64,000 nucleotides of DNA from Brachypterus glaber (GCA_958510825.1 OY294044.1:98432893-98496892); one strand, 5' to 3'; shown: positions 11,070-21,261, numbered from the stretch's first letter. The notes: generated by a model not told the origin, from the letters alone. Translations and numbers: made by a program.

Positions 11070-11911
11070 ATTGATATTTTAAAGGGTAGTAGTGGATGTT
11101 AACAGAACACTCCTGTTAGTATTTCACCGGGTGATTTGCCTAAGGGGTGCCGCTATCTTGAATTTTAGGAGTGAATACTGTTATCTCGGTAAATATATAA
11201 ATTTTGTTATGGAGCAAATTTCCAACCATTTTTGTAAAAATCTATTTTTCATTATAATAATAACAATCGAGTTATATTTAAAAATAGCCATGTAGAAGGT
11301 AAAATGGAGTTTTTCGATTTTTTAGCCGATGAATAATTTTGCAGAACATCGAAAAAATCAATTTCACCGCCAATATGGCCATTTTTGAATATTTATAACT
11401 TGATTGTTATTAATATATAAACACTTGTAACCTAATGGTCTTGTAACCAAATCCATAAAATTAAAACAAGAAGAAGTTATTAACACGTTTGCCACCAAAA
11501 TTTTTTGACGAAAATTCCCATTTTTTAACCCTATTTTAAACCCTAAAATTGCTCAAAATAAAAAAAACTTGGGCAAAATGAAAATTTTATAAGCTTTAAA
11601 ATGATGTATCACACATTTAATATAGCAAGATCGTCGACTCGTATATGAGAAAAAGCTCTATTTGAAAAATAGTTGTGGCTCATATAGCGAACGTGTTAAT
11701 ATATTGAAAAAATTATTTAAACAAAAATCGTTGGAAATTTCCTCCTTAGCAAAATCATTAATATGTATTTTTATCGTAAGATGCATATTTAGCGAGATAA
11801 CCGCACTCACCCCTAAAACTCAAGATAGCGGACACACCTTATGCAAATCACACGATGAAAAACTTGTAGGAGTGTTTTGTTACCATCCACTACTACGCAT
11901 TAAAATATCAA
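11070..11911. mobile_element. Non-autonomous DNA transposon, long diverged TIRs
   Basis: Arms of about 190-210 bp (11070-11260 and 11690-11911) are inverted copies. Shared features are TTGATATTTTAA at the tip, GTAGTAGTGGATG, ACACTCCT, CCGCTATCTTGA and the block near GGAAATTTCCAAC. Arm identity is roughly 75-80 percent. The core has no transposase. Confidence 0.8.
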
Positions 11912-12007
11912 CCCGTGTGCATTTATTGCAATTTCAACATAGGAATTCCTCGTTATTTGACTATGTACAGATTTGCAACCTTATTATTTCGTAAGCCTAT
12001 GAGATCT

Positions 12008-12254
12008 CACGTACTGTACACTGAATATTCAGTTACAAATGGATATGAAATCGGAAGTTATTATTCTATACAATTGTACTTTAATTTTTGTAAGAAACAG
12101 TATAGTTCTAAAGTCACGTACTTTAATATTTAAGGACGGACATAAAATGTTGCCTGTTTTTTTTTTAAACAAAAATCAAAGTACAATTGTATAGGATAAT
12201 ACCTTCTGATTTCCTGTCCTTTGTAACTGAATATTCAGTTTACTTTTCACAGTG
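12008..12254. mobile_element. 247-bp inverted-repeat MITE
   Basis: Left and right ends share ACTGAATATTCAGTTAC, itself nearly palindromic. The inverted similarity continues through CCTTCTGATTTC-type and GTACAATTGTATAG blocks to leave a short AT-rich loop. No target duplication is obvious. Confidence 0.85.
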
Positions 12255-14254
12255 TATTTGAAACATAAGTAATTTTAGTTAATGAATATAATTTGTCACG
12301 GTAAAACATAACGTTGTTCTGTTATTGTTACTTATAGTTGTCATATAACAACTTGTATTTTTAAATTAAAACAATTTATATTTTTAAGTTAAAACTTGCT
12401 TGATATTTCACATATATAAAATCGTGTACAGAATACGGTAAAACATTCTCATTTTAGTCAGTTTCATTTAATGTTTTTCAAGGCCTAATCTTAATGACCC
12501 TAAAATATAATATCTGTTATATCTATAATAGAAATGGGGTTGTGAGGCCCTAAAAGCTTTAGTTTTATCTATAAAACTTCTAAAAAATACCATTTAGGTA
12601 CAAAACATTTATTTAAGTGACTATATCGATACCTGAGTTCTTAACCATTGTATCTCGAAACATTCATTCAACAAGATAGTTTAGAACTGAGGAACCGATA
12701 TGTGTAACAAACAACACCAATCTCATAATTATAACTAAAAGTAGAAATATAACGCCTACAATTATTTAAGGTTTTGTTCCCCTCTAAACTATAATAGAAG
12801 TACTACTTTTTCTGAATAAGGCATCAAAAAAATAATAATGGTCATAATAACGCGAGAGACACAGATTATAAAGTAATTGCCTTTATATAAATAAATTTAA
12901 AAATGGTAGGAGCAAGGCACTATATTTAAACAAAATCAAAAACCAAAGGTTTCGAATTTTAAAACTGTGACATACATTGATAAATTCATAATTTTCAACG
13001 TTTCGCCTAGTTTATTGTTAATTCATCAGGGTTTACCGATCGAGCTTTTATATATTTTTTTAGTGACTTATTTTTTGTATTTATAGCATTAGATTATGCC
13101 AATTAAGTACATCCGTGAGTGATTTTTACAAAAGAAGTTCTTTTGACTAAAATGTTTGTTTTTCATACATTGTGTATGCCTGCAAATTGTGTTCCTTATA
13201 ATGAAACTAGATTTAAAAGGAAAATCCATAACCATAAAACCTATCCGCTTTTCTTTATTGAAAATCGTTTGTTTTTATAATATGGATCTCTTTTTATCAG
13301 GCACTAGTCGTTAACTTTATCGGCTACATTGTTTGAGAGTACCTTTAGGTATAGCTAACTTACAATTTAGTTTTAGTTTTAAGGATATTTAGGTATCTCC
13401 CCTACTTTTAAATTTTAAATATAAACATATTGAACTCGTTTCTAGCAGCAGCTTCCCCGGAACTGTCAGTGGATGGATTAGCCCCAGCTAAAGTTTATTT
13501 TTTAAGGTATATTTATTTTGTAAACAATCTCAAAATTACCATATCAACGTAAGATAAGCATGCGTTGTAAGCGAAATGACTAGGCCCAATTTACACAACC
13601 GTAAAACGTTGACGATAACAAAACAATGGTTTATTCCTCTAAATTATTGGAATAAAAGCGATTTTATAAGCAAATTTTGTTTCTACAGGAATACAAAGGT
13701 GTTTTTAGCAACAGCTTTATCAATTCTCTTTTTTTACATCAAAACATCATAAAAAAACAAAGTAAGTAAACAAAAATTATAAATTTTGGTTATGTTGACA
13801 TTCAAAACAAGTCACATCCTTCAGTGTAAATCGGACTTTGTGGAGTATTTAGCGGCAAATTTAAAATACCTATGCCTTAAAAAAATAAACTTTAGATGTG
13901 TACCTTACAAATGTAACTATATTTTAATGGTGCAAGTAGTTACTTTTATAACACACATCTTTTTAATAGTCATCCTTATCGGCTACATTGCTTAAGTGTG
14001 GTTTCAAGAAAAGAAATAAAATTTCAATTTGTTCTTTAAAAATCTAGAACTTCTACATTTTAAAGAGTTTTAAAAACATTTTAAATCTTTGACATAGTTG
14101 TAATTGTTGCAACTTTCAAAAAGCCGCAACTTTATGTTTTACTGCAACAATAAATAAAGTTACTACAGTTTCCAAATACAGAAAATCGTTTAGTATCTAA
14201 TACGGTAACATATTTTCAGTATAGCTTTAATATCAATTTCGAAAAAAAAAGGGA
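12255..14254. other. Long gene-free AT-rich stretch
   Basis: No host gene recognised. The one notable item is a degenerate hammerhead-like core on the minus strand at 12996-13030, listed separately. Short open frames (for example 13786-13995) contain no known domain and their amino-acid composition simply reflects AT-richness. Confidence 0.45.
12996..13030 (-). other. Degenerate hammerhead-like core (CTGATGA..GAAAC)
   Basis: On the minus strand CTGATGA (13029-13023) is followed after 18 nt by GAAACGTT (13004-12997), the same spacing logic as the cores at 26825-26861. Helix II is not convincing here (the 18 nt end CTAGGC but begin ATTAAC) and helix I is reduced to one pair. Probably a decayed relative of family H; chance occurrence cannot be excluded. 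Confidence 0.35.
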
Positions 14255-14513
14255 ATATAATGCACCCTAACCACCATTACTTTGTAAGTAAATTCAATCT
14301 CAAGTTATATCCCATTTTCACTGGAAAAGTGAGTCGTGTGGTTTCAAAACCCGTTAACGCGTTAATAGGGAACATGGTGATGGGACAGACAGACGGACGG
14401 ACGGACGGAAAAAAAATTGCTTATTTTTTCATAAAACAAATTTATATCCAAGAATTTTTTGTCTAAGACGATTTTTGATTTTTTTTTTGAAAATTCGAAA
14501 CTACCGTATATTA
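14255..14513 (-). repeat. Family B copy, inverted orientation
   Basis: Read on the minus strand it matches the family B order at 54574 and 59439: GGTAGTTTCGAATTTT, then TTCTTGGATATAAAT, a CCGTCCGTCCGTCTGTC tract and a GATATAACT-type tail. The (GACG)n tract is at 14386-14410 on the plus strand. Confidence 0.6.
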
Positions 14514-14762
14514 CACTGGTCGACAAAAAAACACATGCCTCCATTTTATCTGATATATGATTTTCGATGTACTTTTTGAAGCTGAACACAAATTTGACCT
14601 CCATTTTTTAATTTGGTTCGGGATTCTGAGATAAATGCTACTGCTTTTTTGAAAAAAAAGTTAAATATCATTAGGACAGAAATTTTTAATTTTAAACAAA
14701 ATTATAAAAATATTAATTTATTATTCCATCAATCTATTTTCTAATCATCGTACAGAGTGATA

Positions 14763-14807
14763 TTGGTAGACTGACAGTTTCGGGCTTCTGGCCCTCTTCA
14801 GTACCAA
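14763..14807 (-). ncRNA. Hammerhead ribozyme-like motif 1 (type I)
   Basis: Read 14807 to 14763: TTGGTA, CTGAAGA, a GGGC-CAGAA-GCCC hairpin, GAA, an ACT-GTC-AGT hairpin, C, TACCAA. This gives helix I (6 bp), helix II (4 bp), helix III (3 bp) and all fixed core bases CUGANGA, GAA and the A15.1-U16.1 pair. The predicted cleavage is 3' of the C at 14769. Identical to motifs 2 and 3. Activity is inferred from structure only. Confidence 0.7.
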
Positions 14808-15162
14808 GAGTCAACTCTGCACGCTGATTAAGAAAACGTTTTTAGACTTTACTCGCAAAAGGAATATAGCCATTAGATTGATGTAGACTTGTGCGCCATC
14901 TATTTCTAGATGTAGACAACTACTCATACCTCTCCTAATCTGGAGACTTTGAATGGTAGCAAGTTGAAGACTTGTGTGTCTCAAGCACATAGTACCACTA
15001 GCGGGTGGTTAGACGTAGAATTCGTAAGGACAGAAATTTTTAATTTTAAACAAAATTATAAAAATATTAATTTATTATTCCATCAATCTATTTTCTAATC
15101 ATCGTACAGAGTGATATTGGGAGACTGACAGTTTCGGGCTTCTGGCCCTCTTCAGTTGACTC

Positions 15163-15207
15163 TTGGTACTGAAGAGGGCCAGAAGCCCGAAACTGTCAGT
15201 CTACCAA
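15163..15207 (+). ncRNA. Hammerhead ribozyme-like motif 2 (type I)
   Basis: Helix I TTGGTA (15163-15168) pairs with TACCAA (15202-15207). The core CTGAAGA is at 15169-15175, helix II GGGC/GCCC with loop CAGAA at 15176-15188, GAA at 15189-15191, helix III ACT/AGT with loop GTC at 15192-15200, and the cleavage base C at 15201. The known hammerhead consensus (CUGANGA, GAA, H17) is met throughout. Helix III is very short, as in satellite and Penelope-type hammerheads, which often act best as dimers. Confidence 0.72.
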
Positions 15208-15502
15208 TATCACTCTGTACGATGATTAGAAAATAGATTGATGGAATAATAAATTAATATTTTTATAATTTTGTTTAAAATTAAAAATTTCTATCGTCTA
15301 ACCACCCGTTAGTGGTACTATGTGCTTGAGACACACAAGTCTTCAACTTGCTACCATTCAAAGTCTCCAGATTAGGAGAGGTATGAGTAGTTGTCTACAT
15401 CTAGAAATAGATGGCGCACAAGTCTACATCAATCTAATGGCTATATTCCTTTTGCGAGTAAAGTCTAAAAACGTTTTCTTAATCAGCGTGCAGAGTTGAC
15501 TC

Positions 15503-15547
15503 TTGGTACTGAAGAGGGCCAGAAGCCCGAAACTGTCAGTCTACCAA
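15503..15547 (+). ncRNA. Hammerhead ribozyme-like motif 3 (type I)
   Basis: An exact copy of motif 2 placed 340 bp downstream in the same orientation; its cleavage base is C15541. Cleavage at both sites of one plus-strand transcript would release a 340-nt RNA, the size range of hammerhead-bearing satellite monomers in animals. Confidence 0.72.
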
Positions 15548-16190
15548 TATCACTCTGTACGATGATTAGAAAATAGATTGATGGAATAATAAATTAAATA
15601 TCGTTGTTTTCGGCCCAATTTTTTTTTCACAAACATTATACATCTATAAGATGCAGTTTTTTAAGCAGATTTTAAAAATATTTTGTTTTTTTAGATATCT
15701 TTAACGTTTTTCGAGAAAAGTTCAAAAAACTTAAAAAAAGTTAAACGTTTTTTAAATTCCTATTTCTCAATTATTACTAAAGTTTTAATTTGTTTAATAG
15801 CTTAATTTGTTCATTTTTTAATACTCATTAATTATGTTAAAACGGATTTGAGATTAAAATTTTCTGTCCTGAGATATAAGGGAAAAACCACACCCTTGTT
15901 TCGAAAAACATGCTTTTCTTATGCTTTTTTAAAAAGTACAATAATAAAAACATAATCAAAAAACAATTTAAATAAAACCACCCCTAACTTCCTTTTCAAG
16001 TATTTTATTATACTTATATTTAGGGCCGAAAACAACGATATTTAACTTTTTTTTTTTTTTAAAGCATTTATCTCAGAATCCCGAACCAAACTTAACAAAT
16101 GGAGGTCAAATTCGTGTTCAGCATCAAAAAGTACATCGAAAATGATATATCAGACAAAATTGAGGCATATGTTTTTTTAGTCGACCACTG

Positions 16191-16559
16191 TTATTTTAGT
16201 GCAGGCGCTGTGAATAATATAATAAAATCTTTGTTGAAAATTCCAATATGCTATTTACTAGGTCTGTACGCTTTTAAATAATTATTGCTCTTATTTGTTC
16301 CTTTTTAACAAAATATCAAAACACTTTTGCGCCGTCCACAGGCTTGCATAGCCATAAACTTAACGTTATAAGCCTGCACAATGTGCCTGCTCAATGTGCC
16401 GTGGGTTATTTTTGTTTTTGGAGAAATTATTTTTTTTAATAATAGACATATTTCTCCCATAGAACTTGATTTTTTCTAAAAATTTCAATTTGCCCCTCCT
16501 GACCTTGGCCTTGACCTTGGTTTAGCCCCCCTGGCGTTTTCGCTGAGTCCTCCTGGTAT
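16191..16559. other. Gene-free stretch
   Basis: No gene. CCACAGGCTTGCATA and GTGCCG near 16337-16405 resemble pieces of the fold-back at 17611-17742. Minus-strand frames at 16436-16633 only reflect a short GGCCTTGACCTTGG-type repeat near 16500. Confidence 0.4.
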
Positions 16560-16890
16560 TTTTTTAATTCACCTACCTTTGGGCGCCATTTTTTTGCAGG
16601 GGCGTCAAGTTTGGTAGAAACCGTCAGGGACAAAGCAAGCTTTTTTTCTTGAATGTAATTTTTGGGGCGCCAATTTCTTTTGCAGGGGCTCCAAGTTTAA
16701 TAGAAACCGTCAGAGACAAAGCTTTTTTTCTTGAAGGTAATTTTTGGTGCGCCAATTTTTTTGACAGAAAACTTCAGGGAAAAAGCTTTTTGTTGGCCGC
16801 CAATTTTTTTTGTAGGGACGCCAAGTTTGGTAGAAACCGTCAGGGAAAAAGCTTTTTTTTTAGGGTGCCACCCTGCGGCTTTTTTTCTGG
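16560..16890. repeat. Minisatellite, about 75-95-bp units
   Basis: About four degenerate units of the pattern: GGGGCGCCAATTTTTTTTGC, AGGGGCGCCAAGTTTGGTAG, AAACCGTCAGGGACAAAGCT, poly-T, CTTGAAGGTAATTTTTGG. Unit starts are near 16590, 16670, 16745 and 16800. Open frames across it are repeat artefacts. A related CGTCAGGGGTAAAGCTTTTT unit recurs at 55678-55895. Confidence 0.8.
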
Positions 16891-17278
16891 TTACGGCCCT
16901 GAATTCGATGAAATAATTAGTTCTTAAATTAACGACTCTAATATTCCATTTATGGGATTAAGCTAAATTTGAAAGCAGACGGCTCATATACGAAAAGACT
17001 TCTATTTTCCACTGCAAGCGATTCAAAACATTCAAAAACATTAGACAAACATTGATCTTTTTCCAGATAATTTAATTTTGCTATCTACGCCATATTGATT
17101 GCGAGATTTTTTTTTCCTCATTCTCCAATTTATAACTGACGGATTTTATGGCACGATGTTTATCCCTAATGTTGTTAAATTATGGGATCTCCAAATTTAA
17201 TGTGATTTTTTATCTTTATTTAAAAAAAAAACTACAAAATCAATATATTTTTTACCTTCTTGAATTCTACGCGTATAA
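16891..17278. other. Gene-free stretch
   Basis: Ordinary AT-rich sequence between the minisatellite and the TAA-flanked element; nothing recognised. Confidence 0.4.
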
Positions 17279-17507
17279 GGGAACGTTCAAGTATTACGTA
17301 ACGCAAATTGTACCAAAATTCATATACTTTATACCTTGGTTCACGCGTTATTATAGATTATAGAGATTTCATATCTTGGCTACCCCCCTAATAGAGGGTG
17401 TGTTAGCCAAAATATAAAATCTCTACAGCCTTGAATAACGCGAGAACCGAGGTATGAAGTGTATGAATTTTGGTACATTTTGCGTTACGTAATACTTGAA
17501 CGTCCCC
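17279..17507. mobile_element. Fold-back MITE, GGGAACGTTC ends, TAA duplication
   Basis: 229 bp. The left end GGGAACGTTCAAGTATTACG and its inverted partner are flanked by TAA (17276-17278 and 17508-17510). The inverted similarity covers almost the whole element (ACCAAAATTCATA, GTTCACGCGTTATT-type blocks). A 3-bp TWA duplication with G-rich tips points to PIF/Harbinger-type mobilisation. A longer relative is at 21262-21727. Confidence 0.88.
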
Positions 17508-17524
17508 TAAGAGGAATTTCCACA

Positions 17525-17815
17525 TGTAAAAGGTTATGTAATGACTAATATAATAAGTAATGCAGGGGGTAATGCAATTATTAATGTAATGAAAAATGTA
17601 ATGAGTAAGGGCATACCCACAGGCTTGCATAACATAACAATGCGATGCCGTGATTCGCTTGATGTGCCGCCATGTATCTTGTAAGCCAATCACGACATCG
17701 CATTCTTATGTGTTATGTTCTTATGCAAGCTTCTGGATATGCTTTAAAGTAATGAGTAATGCAATGATAAATGCAATAAGTAATTTAAGAAGCACTGTAA
17801 TAAGCTGAATAAACG
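17525..17815. repeat. Degenerate AATGAGTAATG minisatellite
   Basis: Words of the GTAATGAGTAATGCAATRAA type repeat at about 12-13-bp spacing on both sides (17530-17610 and 17745-17800) of the fold-back at 17611-17742, which evidently inserted into an existing array. Confidence 0.7.
17611..17742. mobile_element. Fold-back MITE
   Basis: 132 bp, inverted ends GCATACCCACAGGCTTGCAT and GCATATCCAGAAGCTTGCAT, continuing through AACATAAC and ATGCGATGCCGTGATT to a loop of about 20 bp. Fragments of the same family are visible near 16337 and 28104. Confidence 0.85.
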
Positions 17816-17837
17816 AATACATTGTTAGTCTTTTCCC

Positions 17838-17869
17838 TAATAAATAAATAAATAAATAAATAAATAAAT
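17838..17869. repeat. (TAAA)n microsatellite
   Basis: Eight perfect tetranucleotide units. This is also a common 3' tail of CR1-type LINEs (compare 33054-33076), but no LINE coding sequence precedes it. Confidence 0.95.
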
Positions 17870-18178
17870 TTTTTTAAAATTAAAACATTTTCCTTTTGAA
17901 ACATTTTAAATCGAGTGCGACTAATATTTTTTTCCCCAATAACCCCACGATTTTTTTTAATTTAAATCATATAAAACTTAATAGTGTACACGAGTGTGTT
18001 TTAAAACATCTTTAGAATGCAGGACGCCATTTTATCAGAAAGCGTTTCCATGTCCTTCTAGCTTATGCCTTTTCAGGATTGGTTATCTACTATTTTATAA
18101 ATAAACAGTTTTCCTATACCAGTAATGCATATGCTGGGTATGTCCATATATATGCATAGTTTGTACATAATGGATAAT

Positions 18179-18345
18179 AGACAGACGGACTGACGAACAG
18201 AAGAACTGACGAACAGAAGAACAGACGAACAGGCGAATAGACGAACAGACGAACAGACGAACAGACGAAAGACGAACAGAAGGACAGACGGACATTTTTA
18301 AAAGTCGGTACAAAATTTTTTGATTTTGGTTCTATTTTTTTATCG
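18179..18345. repeat. (GACGAACA)n tract, family B context
   Basis: An imperfect GACGAACAGA/GACGGACA microsatellite at 18179-18297, followed by family B-like AAGTCGGTACAAAATTTTTT. It is the inverted counterpart of the CCGTCTGTC tract in other family B copies. The apparent minus-strand frame of repeated Ser-Val-Arg residues is low-complexity translation only. Confidence 0.85.
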
Positions 18346-18474
18346 GGGTTCGAAGTAAATGTATAATACTCCTCTGCTGTGAAGCTGCAGTACCTCTAAG
18401 AATAGAAGAGTTTACTGGTCTAACAATTTGAAAAAAGTTTGGAAAAATTTATAAAAATTATGCACAAGTTCTGG

Positions 18475-18540
18475 AGTTATGTGCACAAGTTGTGGAGTTC
18501 GATTCCACAACTTTTTCACACAATTCCATAACTGTGCACA
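18475..18540. repeat. Hairpin
   Basis: GTGCACAAGTTGTGGA pairs with TTCCACAACTT and a further ATAACTGTGCAC, giving a strong 10-11-bp inner stem and an outer stem of about 8 bp with small bulges. Possibly a remnant of a fold-back element. Confidence 0.7.
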
Positions 18541-18734
18541 CGTGCTTTGGTTCAGAGGGTTTTGCGAAAAAGTGTCCGAAGTCACCCACACCGTCCGAGG
18601 TCACCCTAGTTAACGGTACTTCAGCGGGGAAAAGTTTTCGTTGACACATGTGTGTATGTATATATTTTATAATTCTTCGCAGTGATGACTAGAAGAGTAT
18701 TATACGACAGTTTTCAAGTTTTCAAAACCGTTAA

Positions 18735-19320
18735 AAACCCGCCCAGACAATTTTTTTTATATACATATACTTTTTATCCAATGCTGATCATTTTTGAAAA
18801 AATCCGTCTGTCCGTCGCTCTGTTTTTTGTTAGCCGATAACTTAAGAACGAAACATCCTATCGTTTTCAAATTTTCACAAACATTAAAGTTATATAAAAG
18901 GAACAACCCTACTATTTTTGGAAAGAACCCCCTTAAAAAAAATTATGGGGGGCGCAATTATTCCAAAAATTATACAAAATAGAAGAAGTCCAATAACTAA
19001 CTAAACTGCATATTTTTAGAATACACTGATAGACATATTTGTACTATTATTGTAAAAAATCCATTGATAAACACTAAAGCACTTTTCTAAAAATTATGAA
19101 AAATAGAAGAAAAAGTACTATAAACTCCAAATTTTTAGAATACATTACTTTAATTGATAGAATAAGTCATATAATAATATTAATTTTGAAAATAAAAAAA
19201 GTTACACAAATAGTATATTATTTACCAAGTGAGAGAAGTTTAACATTTTTGACCTGCGTCAAATTGCGGGATGAGCGCGCTAGCGCGAAGCCCTCAAGAC
19301 GCGGTCTAAGATGTTAAATC
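18735..19320 (+). repeat. Family B copy with terminal GC hairpin
   Basis: Contains CCGTCTGTCCGTCGCTCTG (18803), ATAACTTAAGAACGAAACAT, the CCGATCG-like CCTATCGTTTTCAAATTTTC block and GGGGGGCGCAATTATT. It ends with a hairpin at 19242-19315 whose arms AACAT, GACC, GCGTC and CGGG pair around the palindrome GCGCGCTAGCGCG. Confidence 0.6.
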
Positions 19321-20949
19321 TTTACTCACGTGGAAAATATAGTATTTTTTTCACTACCAGTACCATTAATAAGCTATTTATTTATTTTACTAAAATGTAC
19401 TGAAAAAATCTACTTTCTTTAGTTACTTTTTCTTCAAGTTCTTCCCTCTTCAATAGAACTCTGCCTACTGATTTTAATGAAATGGAAAACTCCCTAGTAC
19501 CCCACTTCTTTGATACAAATTCACCTCATACAGAACACTCAGAAACTTTAACACAATAATTTAACAGTAAAAAAGAGAAATAAATATACCAGTAACATCA
19601 CCTGTTGATATAAATATGTCTTGCTGAAATTGTACAATTAACTATAATTTTTAAAAAGTACTTTACAAAATTACTAATTACTTTTGTTAAATTTTGTTAA
19701 AGAACAGGTTATTTGTGCTGCGCAAATTGCGCAAGGCTTGGAGCAACTTATAAAATATTGTCGTTTTACGAGTGGAATATCTAACATCTAATATGGGGGT
19801 TGTACCTCTAGTAATCTATGATCTTTACTATGGTTGAATATGATGGACCTATGATTTTCACTTTTCGAAGTGTTTTTTGTAAAACATGTTTTATAGGTAC
19901 TAATTTAGTTAATATTTTTTAATTATAATGCAGTAAATAAATTTGGTGCCTAAAGACACTTGTAAATAGCAATGTGATTTAATAATTATGTGAAACGTCA
20001 GATGCCAAAACAGCTGAATAAAAATTAATTATTAACCATGGTGCAATTTCATTATTTTTAGAAAAAAGAATAGTAATAAAGATGTGCTTTTAGGCTAGTG
20101 GTGGAAAAAAAATATTAAAATTAAAAAGAAAAATGCTATAAACTCAAAAATTTTACTTTGATACAAATATTCATACTAATTAAAAAATATATTATATATT
20201 ATTATAAACAAAAAAAGTTATAGGGGGCGCCATGCGTACAAGCTCAAAAAATTAATACAAACAAGAGAAAACTACAGAATGCGATGCATTATTTATTTTC
20301 GTTATATATAATACTATCGTTATTAAGTAGCTTTAATAAAGCTTTTACACATTTTATTTTAAAGGTTTATTTTAACTGCAAATACTTTAATAGTTTATAA
20401 TAATAAACTTTAATAGGATAATAATAGCAAAGTATGATTAATTATAATTATAGGAGAATTAATTTATTATTATTTTATTAATAATAATTGCTATAATTAG
20501 TACTCGGCGAATTTCTAGTGCTCGCATAGGCGCCGCGTCAACTCTAGCGTTGACGCGAGGTTTTAAATATTTACATTTTTATTTCTTTTTATTTTGATTT
20601 TTTTTAATGATTCCATTTAAACGAGTAAGGTGGGAAAAAAGTTATCGATAAATAAAAATTAAAAACTTTCGTATTCTTAAAAGATAAAAATCGAATTTCG
20701 GTTTTCCTTTAAAAAACACCGATATATATATATACATATGTATAGTTAATATGTATAGTCAATATTATTGTGTGTAACAAATTAGTCGTCAAATATTTCG
20801 ATTTAGTGACCTTTATAAAAATTTCCCTCATAATTCGGCAAAAATTATTCCCTAAGCCTTTGTTTCTGTGTTCATTTTCAACGTTGATGAGTCATAACTG
20901 AGTTTACGCCGACTACTGGCTATAATTAATACTGTAATGTTGCTTGTTA
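19321..20949. other. Long gene-free stretch with one GC hairpin
   Basis: Mostly plain AT-rich sequence without genes. At 20534-20557 CGCGTCAAC pairs with GTTGACGCG across a 6-nt loop, standing out sharply from its AT-rich surroundings. The preceding ATTAGTACTCGGCGAATTTC resembles 37656-37670 and the ends of family B. Confidence 0.45.
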
Positions 20950-21205
20950 TACAGTGCGGTCCAAAAGTCGGGTGAGTGACTCTTTGCTTTTGAATGAGTT
21001 CAGATATCTTTTTATATATTATATATTTGGTATATCAAAAATATATTTTTAACTCTTTAAAGGTGGGCAGGGGGGCATGAGGAACATTTTTTTAATGGGA
21101 ATGGGGTCGTGTAATACATAATTTTAAAGTATATAAAATTCTCTATATGACTGTATAATTTTTATTTTTTTTTAAGGTTTTCATTTTTGAACTTTTTGTT
21201 TTTTA
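20950..21205. repeat. Family C, left half
   Basis: Starts TACAGTGCGGTCCAAAAGTC, followed by GGTGGGCAGGGGGGCATGAG and GTCGTGTAATACATAATTTT, in the order seen in the copies at 25570 and 31924. The right end is missing. Confidence 0.75.
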
Positions 21206-21261
21206 TTGATACCAGCTAATTTGACGCAGATCGCTGATTTAATATAAACGTTCTATGCCAA

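Larger units (their letters stand above)
14674..15596. mobile_element. Family H palindromic insertion with hammerhead-like motifs
   Basis: A nearly perfect palindrome whose two arms meet at about 15155. Each arm is built as unit-spacer-partial unit, so it contains direct repeats inside inverted repeats: 340-bp spacing in the right arm, 354 bp in the left (a 14-bp extra piece near 15014-15028). It is flanked by TTAAATATCATT (14661-14672) and TTAAATATCGTT (15594-15605), a 12-bp near-identical duplication of the host element. Three intact hammerhead-like motifs are listed separately. The long target duplication and mixed tandem and inverted layout fit a Penelope-like or satellite-type retroelement better than a DNA transposon. 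Confidence 0.8.
14514..16190. mobile_element. CACTG-ended DNA transposon with TTA duplication
   Basis: Ends CACTGGTCGAC (left) and GTCGACCACTG (right; outermost bases differ slightly), each flanked by TTA (14511-14513 and 16191-16193). Inverted similarity runs inward for about 140 bp through TCTGATATATGATTTTCGAT, GACCTCCAT and ATTCTGAGATAAATGCT. Without the nested insertion at 14674-15596 it is about 755 bp. No transposase remains. A TWA-type duplication is typical of PIF/Harbinger elements, but the ends are not diagnostic. Confidence 0.85.

Noticed and set aside
15112..15161. A fourth hammerhead motif in the left arm next to the palindrome centre
   Set aside because: The core and helices II and III are present, but helix I is lost at the palindrome centre, so it is not listed as complete.
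16649..16927. Two overlapping frames with repeated Phe-Ala-Gly residues
   Set aside because: Translation of a minisatellite; period matches the DNA unit.
18095..18313. Minus-strand frame rich in Ser-Val-Arg and Cys
   Set aside because: Translation of an imperfect 8-bp microsatellite, not a protein.
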